Positions 44,943-59,900 are shown, counted from the first letter of the stretch. The stretch is 64,000 nt of DNA from Porites lutea (GCF_958299795.1 NC_133207.1:961618-1025617), one strand, 5' to 3'. A program made the numbers and translations. The notes: a model not told the origin generated them from the letters alone.

Positions 44943-47900
44943 TCATGAAGTGTCCTCGTCTTCTTCATCAGATTCGGCGGGTGGGACTGGAAACTGGTTT
45001 CGGTGTTCTACTGCCCACGAATTCCGCCGAGCTTTGATTTTAAACTCTCTCCATTTTTGACCCAAGCCTGAAAGAGAGAGTAGCATAAAGTCAGGTTTCC
45101 CTATGATCGTTATCGCTGAAAATGGTTACTACAGAAAGAAAACATCAACGATCGCAAAGTCTGCCATTGAGATAACGATTGTTGAGATAAACTTTAGCTC
45201 TATATGGTCGCTAGGGATTGCAAAAAACGGACTTCACTGATGGCAGCGTTTACAATAAAACAACTGCGAGCGATCGTTATCACAGCTATCGGTGATAATC
45301 TCTATGGTCGCTGCAATTATTTAGGTCTCTGGATTTTTTTAAGCGTTGGTAGCGATTCTTATAGCCTGTACTGGCTTCCACGCGAAATGAAGTCTGAGAA
45401 ACTTGCGCAGAAATTCCATACTGATGACGCGACAGTGGCAGTGCGTCTGATTGGCTAAAAATTTGCTTCAACCAATCAGAAGCACTACCCAAATCTGGGC
45501 AGCGACGCGACGTCAGTATGGAATTTCTGCGCTCGTTTCTCTGACGTCATTTCGCTGGGAACCGATGCTGGCATCGCGAAATGTAGGCTGTTTTCTCAGG
45601 AAGTGGCAGGATTACTTACCAAGGCTGGAGGTTTCTATCATTGATATTTTCCTCTCCTGAAAAGACTGTGGAAAAGAACAAAGTAGAGTGGGTTAACATT
45701 CGAAGAACAAGATTTAATTAAACTGAGCGGCAGAGCATCTAAATGAGCCATACAATTTATATCACAAGCGGCTTATGGTTAAAATTTAGGAGGAACTCGT
45801 TGTAGCCTTTATCAAAAAGCACTGAAATTCTGACATTAATATGTTAAATTCTAAACCGTAGAGGTCTCACCACCGCACACAACTTGAAATGGCAGACCCG
45901 CCGAAGTAGACAGACGGCAAGAATCTGAAGGGTTCAACATTTCTGTTACGATGACTATGCCATGAACACTTTGGGACACGCGATGGGGGAGAGGGAGGGG
46001 TGGCGGTTGGTTGGCCCGGTAAGGGGACTTCCTGGTATTGGTTGGAGAAGGAAGTAAATGCAAGGACGGGGGAGGGAGTAAGTATTTTACCTTTTTAGGT
46101 TCTTTCTGTGCAGCTACACACATAATAGACAAAGCTTGCTCCATCGCTGTAATAAAAACAAATCAGTGTCACTCAGAGGGTGAGAAAAACATATCTCATG
46201 CGATCTCTTTATAAACTGAGACTTTTTGAAGTAATTTTAAGCAAGACTGCGGACTTTTCAGATAGTCAGCTCCCTTGTTCGGATTTCGCGTTGAAACACT
46301 TGCGGTCACGTTATTCGCTCTCTACACGGAAACCCACTCGCAGAGTACGCGGCAATTCTCCCTGCGCGAGAATCTCGCGAGTTTACGACAAAATTTTCCT
46401 GTTTGGATGAACACTGAATGTACTCTTTTACGGCCGAGTTATACGTTACTGATTGTCCAGGTTACATATTGCACTCTGTATCAGCCAAACCGTGTTCAGG
46501 TAAATTCCTCACCCCAGAAACTATAAAGAGAATGAGTACAAGCTTTCGGCGCAACGATTTCTGGAATCGTATGGGTGGACAATCGTTACTTATGATTGGT
46601 TAACGGTTGCCTTCAATACCATCGACCAATCATAACTAACGTTTGTCCACCTAAACAATCCCAGAAATCACTGCATCCAAAGCATGTGCTTATTCTCCCT
46701 AGAGTTTCTGAAGTTGGGAATTACCATCATTTACACTTACTACTTTCTACGACGGTGACATCAGTGAGATATCTTAGCATATTCAACCCCGCTAATAAAT
46801 AGTCCGACGTTTCGGCAACGAACACGTATCTTTGGACTTAGGATTTGGGGTAATTACTAAGAGGGTGAAATTTCTGCACAAGATGACAGTAGAAGCACTA
46901 AATACTCACTGCGAAGGCGAAGCTCAACTTTGCGCAAATTACGAAATATTCCTGCTATCTCCTACAAGAGTAAAAACACTGAATCAGCAGAGTCAAAGTT
47001 AGTACTGTCTGCTGTGAAGGAGACTAGGAAGTCCTGGGTTCTATTTCCTGTTCTCAGTAAGTACCCAGTTAGGAATAGGATTTTGATTTAAAAACAACCA
47101 ATATCCGCCCCTCTCCAACATTCTCCCCAGTTTGCGCAACACATACCGCGTGTGAGCTCTTCCAATCCGGAATAGCACTCGGACATTCCTGTTTGCTGTC
47201 GGAACTGTTGCTTGATCGTGCAGTACCGTTCAGTTCTTCCTCGCTGCCGTCATATAAAGTCCTACCATAAATTCAAAATCAAACAAGCAACTTTTACTCC
47301 AAACATTTAGACAGGTTAGTAGGATTTGCATCAAAGTAACAGACAGAGAACCGTTGACATTTAAGTCAGCAATAGTTTCATCGAGACCACGCCTACTTTG
47401 GTCAAGGCAGGAGCCCATCATGTGCTCTCAGTCTAGGCTATTCTCCGTACCCGCGAGTTTCCTCGCGGAAATTTGTTTTTGTATTGCGACCTGAACTCTT
47501 TAAGGGAAGAAAGTGTTCGAAGTCGGGTTAGTTGCAAAAGTGTATTTTTTGTTTACACGAGAGCGTTCGTCTATCGAAGCGTGCGTGGCAAGCGCATAAG
47601 AAATACGGGGCACGAGATAAAACGCGCGCGAGAGAGGGACACCGACGAGGGAAGAGATAGTTTCCTCTCAGTCTCTCCTTGCGCGCGCGCTTTCTTTTCC
47701 CGTGCGGCCAGTTCCTATTTGCATCGTGAATTTCTCACGCACCAGCCGCGACATCGTTGGGAGCAAAACAACAAAAAGTAACCTATTTTTGTCTTTATAT
47801 ACAACGTACTTCACTTTTGATAGCACTGATTCGGAAGCCAGGCGCAGCTCCACGGAGAAAGCATGTATCGACGACAGCATAAGGTCTTCGACAGGCTGAA

Positions 47901-50900
47901 AAAGAAAAAAAAAGAGGTCTGCTCAGCTTTGTATTTGCAACGGACGCCAATATCCGAGGCCTATAACCTCGGAGCGTCCACCAGGGCCCGGTTCCTGAAA
48001 GGCCGATTAGCACTAATCCAGGATTAAAATTTTGTTCTGTTTTTGTAATTTACCTTCCTGCCTATAGCTAAGAGTAACATTTTGTGTTATCATTACTGTA
48101 TCTCGGAGTAAACGCTCAACAGTGTTTCTTTTTTTGCTCGAGTTGCAGTGTCCTTACACAAGAAAACCTTAAAAGTTGGCTTAATCCTGGGTTACAGTTA
48201 ACCATCTTTCGAGAAACCGGGCCCTGGTTCTAATAAGTGTCACAGCGCGTTAGCCTTTCTATTACAAATTTCCGTTATGACAAATGCTATGACCGTATAG
48301 ATAGATACCTTGTCAGTGACACCCCATTGTCTTCGACTTTGAGAAGATGCTGCTCCTCCTTTGAAATCAAACATCGCCTTTGCTGCAGAACTAGGAGTTA
48401 AGGGAGGGGAGGGAGAGGATGGTGGTGCCGCAGACACAACTGAATCAGGCGACATCGACCTCCCCTCCCCTGTTGAACAACGCGATCCCCCGGACATGTC
48501 ATCGGCAGAATCACTTGGAGGTTCAAATGGGTGGCCGGCAACGGGGGGCGTGTATGGTGGCGACTCGATAAAAGGCGCGAATGGAATGAGTTTGCTTCGT
48601 AGGCTTACGCCTTGGGTTTTTGCGGACGCAATTTTTTTCTCCTCAGGTTCTGTGCCTGATGCTGTAGTAGACGCTGTGTTTTCTTCAAGAGCATCTTTGG
48701 ATTCAGTGATGGTTTTGCTGTTGGACACTTCGTTGACCCAATCCTGCATGGACGATTCTTCTGGAGACGTGATTGGCGAGTCACCTTTGCCTTCGTCTTA
48801 AAGAGCGAAAAAAGGAACATTAGTATACGTTGTTTTTTGAGAGCGCGATGAAAACTTTACAGACCTCTTAGATACCAGCGCACTTTTAACCGTCTTGAAG
48901 TTTAAAATAACTTTGTCGAAATGAGTTCCCTAATATGGAATTGGCCTGGAATAGGAATTGATAAGCCAGAATGCTGAAAACCGAGTGACGTCAAACAAAA
49001 TTACTACCATCTAGTTCCCAGTGCGTTGGCTTTGGTTTACGTATTCACTAAACCACCCACAAACTGCCAGGGAACGTTACATATTGGGGTCAATTGTCAC
49101 AAAACTTACTAGTAAAACGAGCGAAGAATGATATCATTCCGTTTTTACTCGTTGTCAAGGGTTTTGTTATATAATCGAACCTCTCCCTGTGGACCCTTAT
49201 AATGCGGACAGTTGGATATGCCCCTCTGGTTTCCGTAAGAAGAAGGTTTGACTGTATCGTGGATCAACTGCATATTTTCCTCAGGGATTTTAAAACAAGT
49301 GGAACATGCGAGCGGGCGAAAATATACGATACGCAACGATGGGGTTGGGGTGGGGGAGGGGGTGGAATTATTTCTTTTCTATTTTCTATTCCCTTTGCAC
49401 ATCGACCCCTCCCTTTCTCAAATGAAACCGAACGAGCGGGCCAGGCTTACCAAGGACAAAGGTTTTATTCACAGGATCATCCCTCTTCATCTGAAGAGAC
49501 TCTGGAAGAACTGGACCCGAGGTAAACACGTCATCTACCGCCTTCTGTGTGACATCAACTTCATCACGTTTGACAACAGTCTCCGCAACATCCAGGTTTT
49601 CATCACCGGAGGAAGACTTGGTCGACCGTCTTACGCTGGGACTCCATACCCTTGACGCCGGCGGCGAATCGCCTATTTGATTGGCCGCCGCGCTATTTCC
49701 GCTTCCGGCGCTGTTTGGCGGTGAGTTTTTCGCAGGCCTGGATTTTGCTGTGAGTGGGGTTTTGGTTTTAACGCCGCTGTTCTTAACCGCTTCCCTGCTG
49801 TTATGTGCGCGTAGCATGGCTGTTTTGTTAGGACGAGGGGCTGACAGTGGCCGCTTTCCTTCTTTTTCAGGAATCAGTTGAACCCCTTTCCTGTCAGATT
49901 CATCACTTTTCCTCCGCGATTCTTTTGCTTGTTTTGTCAGCGACGCGTCGCTTGACTCTACATCGCTATCGTCTGATGTACTACTTTCCAAGCCTATACT
50001 GCGGACGCTGTCCACTGCTTTCCTGTCTGATTCGCCCCCAGTCACTGCAGGGTACGAGCGCCGAGTCGTGGCTGCCGACATAGTTTTACTCCGCGAAATT
50101 TTGGGTGAGAAGGAAGTCTTCGGGGAAGAAGACAGAGAGGAAGGAGAAAGACTTTGGGTTCGCATTAAACCAGACTGAAAAACAAACCAAGCACAATAAG
50201 AAAGTTACTGAAAAAGCATGACCAACACCAGAGTTCAGTTATAGCCATTTGTTCACAAGTATATCCTATCTGTCTGATTTCAAGTGAATATAAAACTTTA
50301 CACTAATGGTCGTGATCTTACCGATGTCGTTTTTGCAGAGCCCGCTCTTGGCCTAAGACTGGGAGAGGAAGCAACCTTGGCTAGTTTCGACTTGCTTTCT
50401 GTCAACAGGAAATACGAAAATATATCATTAGGCATCCTAGGGCCGGTATACACGCCAGTTGGTAGGAATTGCCGCATAGTTTATTGGAAGAAAGTCAGGG
50501 TTTACCAAGAGCGATGTCCTCTCACCCAAGGCAAACAAGTGGCTTTCGCGGCTCAAACCGATCCTAAATTGGCGAGAGCACCCCCCCCCCCCCTCCCCTT
50601 TCAATATGCTGCAGGTTTACTCTTCCGCTTCCCGGATACGCGCGCGTAAAGCGTGTGGAAGATTGGGGCCACGAAAAGACACCCCGTGACCACCACGCGC
50701 GACACACCCGCTTTCGAATCCTACAGGTCCTTGAGCCGAGGTTCGTATGTATGCGGCGGATGCTGATGAAGTTTTTTTACTGTTTGAATTCCTTACAATT
50801 ATATCAACGTTAAAGTGAACAGTACTAAAGTAAATTGCTTTTCAATTAGGATAAAAACCGATAACTTTTGTTAATTAATTTGAAGGCAGTTTGTTATTCA

Positions 50901-53900
50901 CGCCATTCGTTGATATTAATTCCATGTAATTTAATTTGGTACATTAATTTCGTATATTTATCGTTCAGGTATCCGAAATGAAGTAACACGACAGAAAAAC
51001 GTCTGTTCATTCGGCGACCATATTATCTCTGAATCTATATAAAGAGAAGAAGGAAAAAATACCTGGTCGCAGTTGCTATAAAAGATTTGCAAGCTTGTTA
51101 TCTCCTGGTATTACTAATACTATCATAACACAACTAAAGGTCGGTAAATTCCGAAATTTTCAACAAAGTACACTCGCCTCTTGAGCTTAAAGTTCAGCCT
51201 CATAGTTTACGTTCGATTACATTTTAATGCCGGACGATGCACATTCGATTTATTCCTGGAAGTGGAAAACTGACATCTAGACGCAAAGTTCTTGAACAAG
51301 CAAGAAGCCGATGTATTTACTCAAAGCTTGTATCTTACATACCTGAGTCATCTCGTTGCACCGGTACAGGAATGCTCGAAGAAGACATAATACAACTGTT
51401 ATGGGTAGAATCTTCAGACGCACTAGATGATCCAAGTACCTCGATGGGTTGGTAAACCGAACAGTTGTCTGTTGTACGGAAAACAATACGACTTTTTGTG
51501 ACATGTGTCATGTTAAATGAAATAACTTAACACCGTAGCAGATCATTAACTTCATGGATAAATAACTAAACTGACTTGTTTGTTTTCATATCCTGAAAGT
51601 ACTAGTTGCCATGAATGGGCCGAAAGCTCCTTCCTTCGAGAATAACTAGACTGGAAACCGCCGCAGAGACGGTTAACTTTATAGATAAATCGCTGAACTT
51701 GCTAGCTTGTTCTTTCTTTTCCTGAAATCAATATTGTAATTAATTTGCTAACGCGAGGAAAGCTTTTTCTTTAGTGCGCCTAGTAATACATAGCAATGAT
51801 TAACCAGGCTGAAAATAGCTTTTGTAAGTTTTAATCCGAACTCCCCTGGGTCGTGTTGATAAGCAAAAAATAAAAAGATAAACGGATGGAAAGGGGGAGG
51901 GGGGAGGGACGGAGGGAAGGAAAAGTGAGTAATCTTTGCCTAAAACAATCAAGGTTAATCAAGAAACTTGGTGCAATTTAGGAAACAATTTACCGGCAAA
52001 CATCAAAGATTGGAGAACTTAAAAGGTGGTTTTAAAAACCCTATTAGTGATACAATTACTGTGTGACAAGGGACATAACTGTGCAGGTCAGTTGTAAAGA
52101 GACATGTTCGCGCAAGCACGACTTGATGTTTTATGAACTCCTTTTCAGTGCAAAAATTTTTCTTTGTCCTTTATTGTCTTGATTGTTAAAGCTGCATCAC
52201 TTTGTTGTTGTGTTGATGACAATGAACGTTATTGAATGTGTAGAGATTATGATCACTTAAATTTAGATCACTTAAATTTGACTGGCAGACTAGTAGTACG
52301 GAAATTGCACGCAAGTCAAACGATCGGGAAGTTCCACTATTAACATCACTAACCTGGATTATTGCTGTCGTTCGTCCACTGTTGTACCCAATTAGGCAGA
52401 GGAGCTGGTGAAAGACTCTGAAAAGAAAAACATCGAACAGAGAAAAGGTTGTAAGGATGGGACCGACTACTGACAGCTACTGACCGACCAGTATCTCAGA
52501 AAATCTCAGAAAAGTTACAGTCAAACCTCTTTAATACGGACACCAAAGGGGCAGGCCAAGTGTCCGCTTTACAGAGGTGTCCGTATTATAGAGGTAAGGA
52601 ATGTATGATTTTTGTCTTTTCTGGGACCAAACGAACTGTCCGTAATAGACAAGTGCCCGTATTATAGAGGTGTCCGTAAGGAGAGGTTAGACTGTATGTG
52701 ATTAAAATCAGGATTTTGAAAGCAACTTACCTCTCTACTTCCTCCATCGCCTTCCCTCTGCAGGCTGACTTCGGTCAGACCAAACACTCTACCAGAAGAG
52801 GGATAACCTCTGGTGACCACGCCCAAACGCCTTGAGGGGTGAGAAGAGGGTTCATATTCGGACTCGCTTGTGTCACTTGAGTTTCTTCTAGAAGCTAAAA
52901 AATAAAGGTAACGGACCTCAGTTATACCCTTGGCACGTTCAGTGAAACCACTAATATTTTTGTCATCAACTGTAACGATCGCTCATGGACTCCTGCATTT
53001 ATCAAATGACGACAAGACCGGGCTACCCAGTCAACAGTAGCCTGCGAGCAAGCTCTCCTGGGGTTCTTGCCCCGCCGCCAGAGCGCCCCCGCGGGAGAGC
53101 TTGCTCGCAGGTTACGTCAACCGAGGCCATGTATATCAGGGGACGATACAAACGAAAGCCGTCTCTCGACCGGCCGTTTTCTTGAATTCTGTTTGTCTTA
53201 GCTTGACATCAGATTTTCCCCTATTTTTTACCTAAAAAAATTATTCAATTACCCGATGATGTTTTTCCATTCTTTGTCGGAGCGTCAGCAGAAAGAATTC
53301 TCTTCTTGACTTTACTAGTAACTTTCTTTCTTGCCGCTCCGTCCTGCTTCCCCGCAGCACTTTTCCGTACATCTTCTTGCGATCTCAATTTCTCCTTGTC
53401 GCTTTTCTGACTAACAGGTCGTTCTGGAATCTCGTCATAATCTGGTATGACAGGAATCTCGTATGATGATCCCGGTCTTGAATGTCCTTCGATGCAATCG
53501 TCCGGAGAATTTTCTTGAGATGAATCGCATTCAAGGACACTAGACTTTTCGCTTTGTGAGTCAGGCAGTTCCCAGTCTCGACTAGTAGAGTTTTCAAATA
53601 CTGGGGACAACTGATCGCTATATTCCGTATACGGTAATGAAGATTGTTTCTGAAATAGTACATACTCTTCGCGCTTTTTCATCGCCTTGTTCTGCTCTGC
53701 AGACTCATAAGTCGTTTTAGACGTTCTCGTAGCCACAATTCTCGCTTTAGATTCCGATAGAACCGAAGTCGTCGCTATGCTGTGGCGTCTTTGCGCCATT
53801 TCAAGCGCGTCTTTCTTTGTTAATTTTTTCTTCTTCAACGCCACAACTTTTTGTCCTGCCTGAGTATCGGCCTCGAGAATGGAAGCAGTGTTGGGATAAT

Positions 53901-56900
53901 TGTAAATCTCGTCGTCGGATGAGCCCCAACCCCACCATGGTGGTTGACCGTAAAGGGGACTTCCTTTCACTATCATTTCGAATTTCTCGCCGGGAACTGT
54001 GTACAAAGAAAGAAAAAAAATTATTACCGACCGATAAAATTTATTGCACGTTAAGAAATAAGGAAGAATACTCTGTGAAAAAATATCAGGCGCTTAGTAA
54101 GCAAATCCAATCACAACTAAATCACAGGAGTTAAATTTTTTGGCCCCCTTTGTAAAAGGTTCAGGTTTTTTTGCGTGTGACGTACTTTCGCTCCACCAAT
54201 CAGAGCGTTCCTTAGCGCTCCTTAAGCGTTCCTCACCGCAGACGTTTTCCCGCGCTTTTTGGCGGCGGCTACATTTTTTCGCCTCCGTTTCTGAATGGTT
54301 CATTGGATTATCAGCTGGTCAGAGGAATGACCGTAGTTGAAAAACCCTCCACGTTGTATATCAAGTACAGCTGTACTAAGCGACTTACCAGACATGGGCC
54401 TTTGAAGCCTTGATCTAAAAGAAAAATAATCATTCAGTAGGTCATCTATGATCTAGACTACGAGAAGTTCCCATAGTAGAGCGAGCGATAACTAGAGGGT
54501 GTCACTAGTGTAACTAGGGGGTTTTGCTAGAGTAACTTGGGGGTGTCACTAGTGTAACTGGGGTTGTTGCTAGTGTAACTGGGGAGTGTCAGTGGGGTAA
54601 CTGGGTTTGTCACTAGGGTAACTGGGGAGTTTCATTAGGGTAACTAGAGGGTGTCACTAGTGTAACTAACCTGACTTGAAATGCTGTCGGTGAAGCATGA
54701 CTCCAGCTTGGATGAGGTGCCATCTGATGATGAACAAAGTTACCAGGTGTTCCCCCGTGGGGTGAGTGGACAGGTGATCTGTGTCCAGTGCAGGAGGGAC
54801 AATGACACATCACAGGGGGATGGTGGTGGTACATTGGTGTCATGTAGGGGTAATGGGGGTAGGGGTGGAACTGAGTGTGCGGTGAGTGTACCCCCTAGGA
54901 AAAAAGCAAAAAGATATTAAAAACAATACAATTCTACCAGTACCAAATCACAGAATGGGAGGTCCTCAAGTTGAACCAAGGAAACCGTTTACTAAGCCTT
55001 AGTCAATGCATATTCAAAGACTAGTTTACTATAAGACACATTGTCATGTAGTAAGAAAGAAAGAAAATGGGAAATTAGAGGCTTTCTCTGTTCATGTAAG
55101 TGGTGAAGTCTTTGGAAAAATAATGTAAGAATAAGTACTGTCACACCCCATTAATACAAACACTGAGGGGGCCATTGAAAGTGTCTGTATCAAGCTGGTT
55201 CAATTTAGAGAAAATGTGAGGGCTTACTTTCCCTTAGGACAAGGAATACTGTCCATAAATAATGAGGTGTCCAAATGAAGTGGGTGTCGGTAAAGCAGGG
55301 TTTGAATGTAAACTAATCTTAGGTCTGTGTTGTAAACCGACTTGTTTATGGGGTTCATTATAGAGTACTAAAGTGATGACGTCATAAAAATGAAATTTCA
55401 GAAATTATGAGATTTGTCAGGATATTCTGAAAGAACAATGTCCAAGAGGCCTACTTGCCAAAAATGAGCATTTCGGGGCGAATTGTCTCTGAGATCGTGG
55501 CCCAGTTATGCTTAGAAAACTCCATATACAAACCCTTCTAAATTTTTTTGGGTCGACCCCCCAAAAAATTAGAAGGGTTTGTATGGAGTTTTCTGAGTAT
55601 AACCGGCTAACATTGCAGAGACAATTTGTCCTGAAATGCTCATTTTTGGTAAGTACGCCTCTTGGACATTGTTCTTTCAGAATATCCTGACAAATCTCAT
55701 AATTTCTGAAATTTCATTTTTATGACGTCATCACTTTAGTACTCTATTGAAACTCAATTAAAAGGGATATGCATCGTCTTTGAAAACCCACCAATAGATG
55801 GGTGTTGCTTGTGGCAGGTAATAGCTTTTTTTCAACCCAGAGGGACCACCAACCAGTGTCTTAGAGGGAAACAGGTAGGTGGGGGAGGGGGAAAGAAAGT
55901 GAGATAGAGAGGAGAGAGTAGAAATTGGGTGTGAAATCAAAAGGAGAAGCAAAACGAAAGGAAGAGCGGCCTTTACTTCTGATGTCCTTTCTGATGCTTC
56001 TACTTTTTAGAACCTGTAACTCTATTGGAACATCTTTGAATAGCTGGTAAAACACGCTGTGTTGTTTTCAAAATAAACAAACAAACAAACAAATCAAATA
56101 TCTTTCATTATGTTCGTCTCTCCAGGCAGGGAAGAGAACTGCACAGTGAACAATATAGAACACTGTATTTGCCTGACTCACATGGTACATGTTATGCATT
56201 CCCTGATCAGGAGATCCTGTTCGGCTGTCATCTTCATCTGAATTGGTTAAGTGAGTAGATGACTGGATGGAAAGTTTTCTTTCAGGTGCAGCTGGCTGAA
56301 ATAGGAGAAATGAGAGGAGGAAAGCAATATTATAATCAACTACCAATAACACCTTTAGAACTAAACACAATTCCTCTAAATTTTCAATATGAAACATTTT
56401 GTTTCTTAGTGTAGTTCTAGATCCCCTAGCAAGCCGTCTCTCCTGATCACCCAAAGTTTGTAAGGCAATGTGCCTTGGAGGTAGACTATGACATGAGAAA
56501 AACTGAAAATTTGGTATCATTTCGAGTGCTCAGTATAGAATCAATGCAGGCATTGCTGAGGGCTGTATGTGAAAGAATTAAAAATGCAATGGGACAGTGT
56601 GCAAATTAGTGGTATGGACCAATCAGATATGACATACAATGTCAATGTCTTTGTTGCAGTTGTAAATCTTAATTCATGACAGTTCATACAGCACTTGCTG
56701 TCTGTTTTAGAATGGTAACTCTAGCTTTGAAAGGTTGTTTTTAACTTTAGCCACAACCAGATCTAGAAGAGTCCCCTTAACATGAGCTCAATTTTAACTC
56801 CAATTTTTTTTTAAGATTATCCCACCCCTTCCACATGGTAGTCTCGGATCATTATGTGTTTCTGGGAAACCACCCACCCACCAACTCCTCCCTTAAGCCA

Positions 56901-59900
56901 ACATTTTGCCCTAAGTGAGAAGTAAGTGTTAATGTTGTCTTAGGGGAAGGGTAGGTGGGCAGTTTCCCAGAAACATATATGATCCTTTTCCCCTAACACA
57001 AAAATACCAAATTGCACTTTAAAGGATAGAAGCCCAGCTTACGAATGAAAGCAAGCAAACCTTATTTGTGATAGGACTATAGATTGAATGAAGGAACAAA
57101 ATAACAATGCAACAGTAAACCTGGCTTCTGTAAGAAGACTCCCAAACAGTTCCCAATGAATGATCATTGTCTCCATTAAATTGTTGTCTTTCTGGGTTAT
57201 TATTATCATCAAACACCAATTGCCTTTTTCTCTGAGGCAAAAGCTCCACTCGAAAAGTATTTAAGTGTTTGGACAGTTAAGGAAGATAACGGAATTTTAG
57301 ATTCAAAGCTGCTCACAACAAAATTTAATAAAAGAAAAATTCCAAAACAGCAATACTATGTACATCAAAATATGAAATTCTTGTCTATTGTTAGTTTTAA
57401 CTACCAACCCTTGAAACTAAATGGCATGCAATAAGTCTGTTACAAAAAAGCATTCTGCATGATACCTTCAAGAAGGAAGGTTGCAGTAGTTTACCTGATT
57501 TCACAAAGTTTACTGAGAGCTGAGTCTATAATTGCACATAAATATTTCTATAATTATCTCCCCTGTACACACATAACTATATAGACAGACACAAACAAAA
57601 ATAAAAAAATGTATTGTTTAGATCTGTCAGAACATTACAGGGCTTGGAAAAAAAAAAGATTATAAACTACCAAAGAGTAATCTTGAAATCCTAAATTTTA
57701 TGAAGCATGAAACACATTTTATATAGCCGCTTCACAGCATTCGATTTTCTTGGCCAAAAACTGTTCAAGAAAATGAAAAATAGTGATCAAAATGCATGTA
57801 AAGGTGCACTGCCGTGAATAGTCTGTAAACAAATTTATTTAAGTGCACCTTATCACTAGGAAACTTGTTTTATTTTTAGTTTAAACCATTTTGTGATCTT
57901 ATAATCTAAAATGGAAGCTATTTGACTATTAGATTACATGGTCCATTGATCTTTAACACAGCTGTACCACTTCAGTGAGCTCATATCATGAATGAACTGC
58001 TGTAAATAAAACAATCCTTTTACAAAAGCGCACAAGTAAAATAAAATTCTTGAAAAGTTATGTCAATATAACAACAATAAACCACAATAATTTTCCAGGT
58101 TGGCTGCTACATGAGGCTAGATGGATTACCAATACAAAGAAAACACAAAAAATATATACAGTCTACTTTGAATTTTAAACCTAACTAATATGTGTATTTG
58201 TATATAATTTATTGTGTTAGAGTAAATGAAACATGTAAATTCAAGATGGCATTGAACATCAAATCTTCCATTTCGTGAATACACAAGCAAACAAGCTACT
58301 TTTTTATATCTCTTGACAAAGAATATTATATATATTTCTTGCTTTACTAATAAGACTTAGAGGGCCATAAGAATCACTGTGCAAGTACTTCTATATCGGG
58401 CAGTTGCCACTTGAGCAATGTACAGGATGTATTGTTGAAAAAACTCTATTGATCCATAGAACTGTAAAGACTATAGGTTTGATGAATCCTTGTATGGATG
58501 AGGTGTTAGTTATGCCATACATTGCAAATCTATACAAGCATCACACAAAAAAAATAATCTTACTGTGATGACAGCATCTTTGGGCTTCAACAGGAAGCTG
58601 ACAATCTTCTTGTCACTTCTATCCAAAATTAGCACTGGAAGGCAGAGTTTGACAAAGGACAAATCCTTCAAAGACTTCTCACTTGCCACAACAACTTTAA
58701 GTTTTCTTGACAAGTATTTGTTTCCTGTAGCACAGCGCAGGACATCACAGAGTGTGCTTGATTCTTCAATTGAAATCCATTTAGGGCCATAGAGGATCTT
58801 CTCTTCACATGATACTCTCACACAGAAAAACAACATCACATCCAAAACTCAACTCATGGGTTTCAAATTTCCCTTGGCAACTGATTGCACCAAGGAAAAA
58901 TTCCTGCTTTCAATTTCAAAGTATCGATTCTTTTGTGATGATCAGTCTTAAGCTACATGACAAGTGCAGTCTGGTAGTTGACTCATTATAATTTAATACA
59001 ATTTAGGGAACTGTGATCAGAAAGGAAAAAGCTTATGGTCAAACCAAATAAAAATAAACACCCCAGTTCCAATGAAATAGAAATCGTTTTTTAAAACTTT
59101 GGATTAAAAAAGAAAGGCAATTTTTGAGAGATTTTTAAGACAAAAAAAATCAAGTGTCAAATACATGAAATTTACATGTCAGCTGATCCCTTAAAATAAA
59201 TTTGAATATAAGTTGAAAGGAAATTTAACAGGATATAGAAATGACTGCTTTGTTTGGAAAAAACTTCAACAAAATGAAAGCCAAAGTAAAATGTCTACCA
59301 ATCCCCAAACCTTATTTTAAAGAGAAAAAGTAACACCATGGCTAAAATCCTAGAACTGTGACAAAACCACATGAGCAGATGACATCCACTGCTTGAGGAG
59401 CAAACAAAGAGATTTAATCTTTTCTTATGTTAATTAACAATTTCTGACTCATAAACTTTGATCACTGGCCCAACCAGGGTTATAGGCTTCTACTGTACAA
59501 TGAACATTATTCTAGACATCATAATAGATTATGTCACATGAATTCTTGGCCTTATAGATGATCATAAAGGAGTTAACTTCTTGTTTTAGTCTGAATTTAA
59601 ATACTGTGGCTTTACTTTGATTCTGTCACCAGTAATGCATGCTGTTATTACACTGGAGGCACCTGCTATGTAATCAAAATACCACCTGTCTGGGGGGGCC
59701 TGGGCCTAACACATGTGTCAACAAATCCCACAATGCTTTGCAGCTGTTTCAAAACCAAAAATTCATTTTTTAAAAAAACAATGTAAAAAATAGAAACCCA
59801 AAAATAATTTAAAAAAGGACGTTGGCGTAATTTTATCACTTGCTGTATATTTCAATGCAATAATAATAAAAATTATCAATGAACTCTACTAAAAATTCAA

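Noticed and set aside
45868-45921. Extra CEP170 exon between exons 18 and 19
   Set aside because: Splice-like borders exist, but exons 18 and 19 already join in phase 0 and the inserted peptide is not CEP170-like.
47473-47781. Arg-rich plus-strand frame of about 100 codons
   Set aside because: It lies in CEP170 intron 15 over an ATG-poor, CG-repeat stretch and has no recognisable features.
48361-48801. Plus-strand frame of 146 codons
   Set aside because: Antisense shadow of CEP170 exon 14; the minus frame joins its neighbours in phase.
54493-54670. Tandem repeat as a CRISPR-like array
   Set aside because: Units abut directly with no unique spacers and the context is an animal intron.
57264-57264. 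Alternative AC acceptor two bases further for CEP170 intron 3
   Set aside because: It breaks the reading frame; the acceptor ending at 57267 restores FGYD-LNTFRVE.
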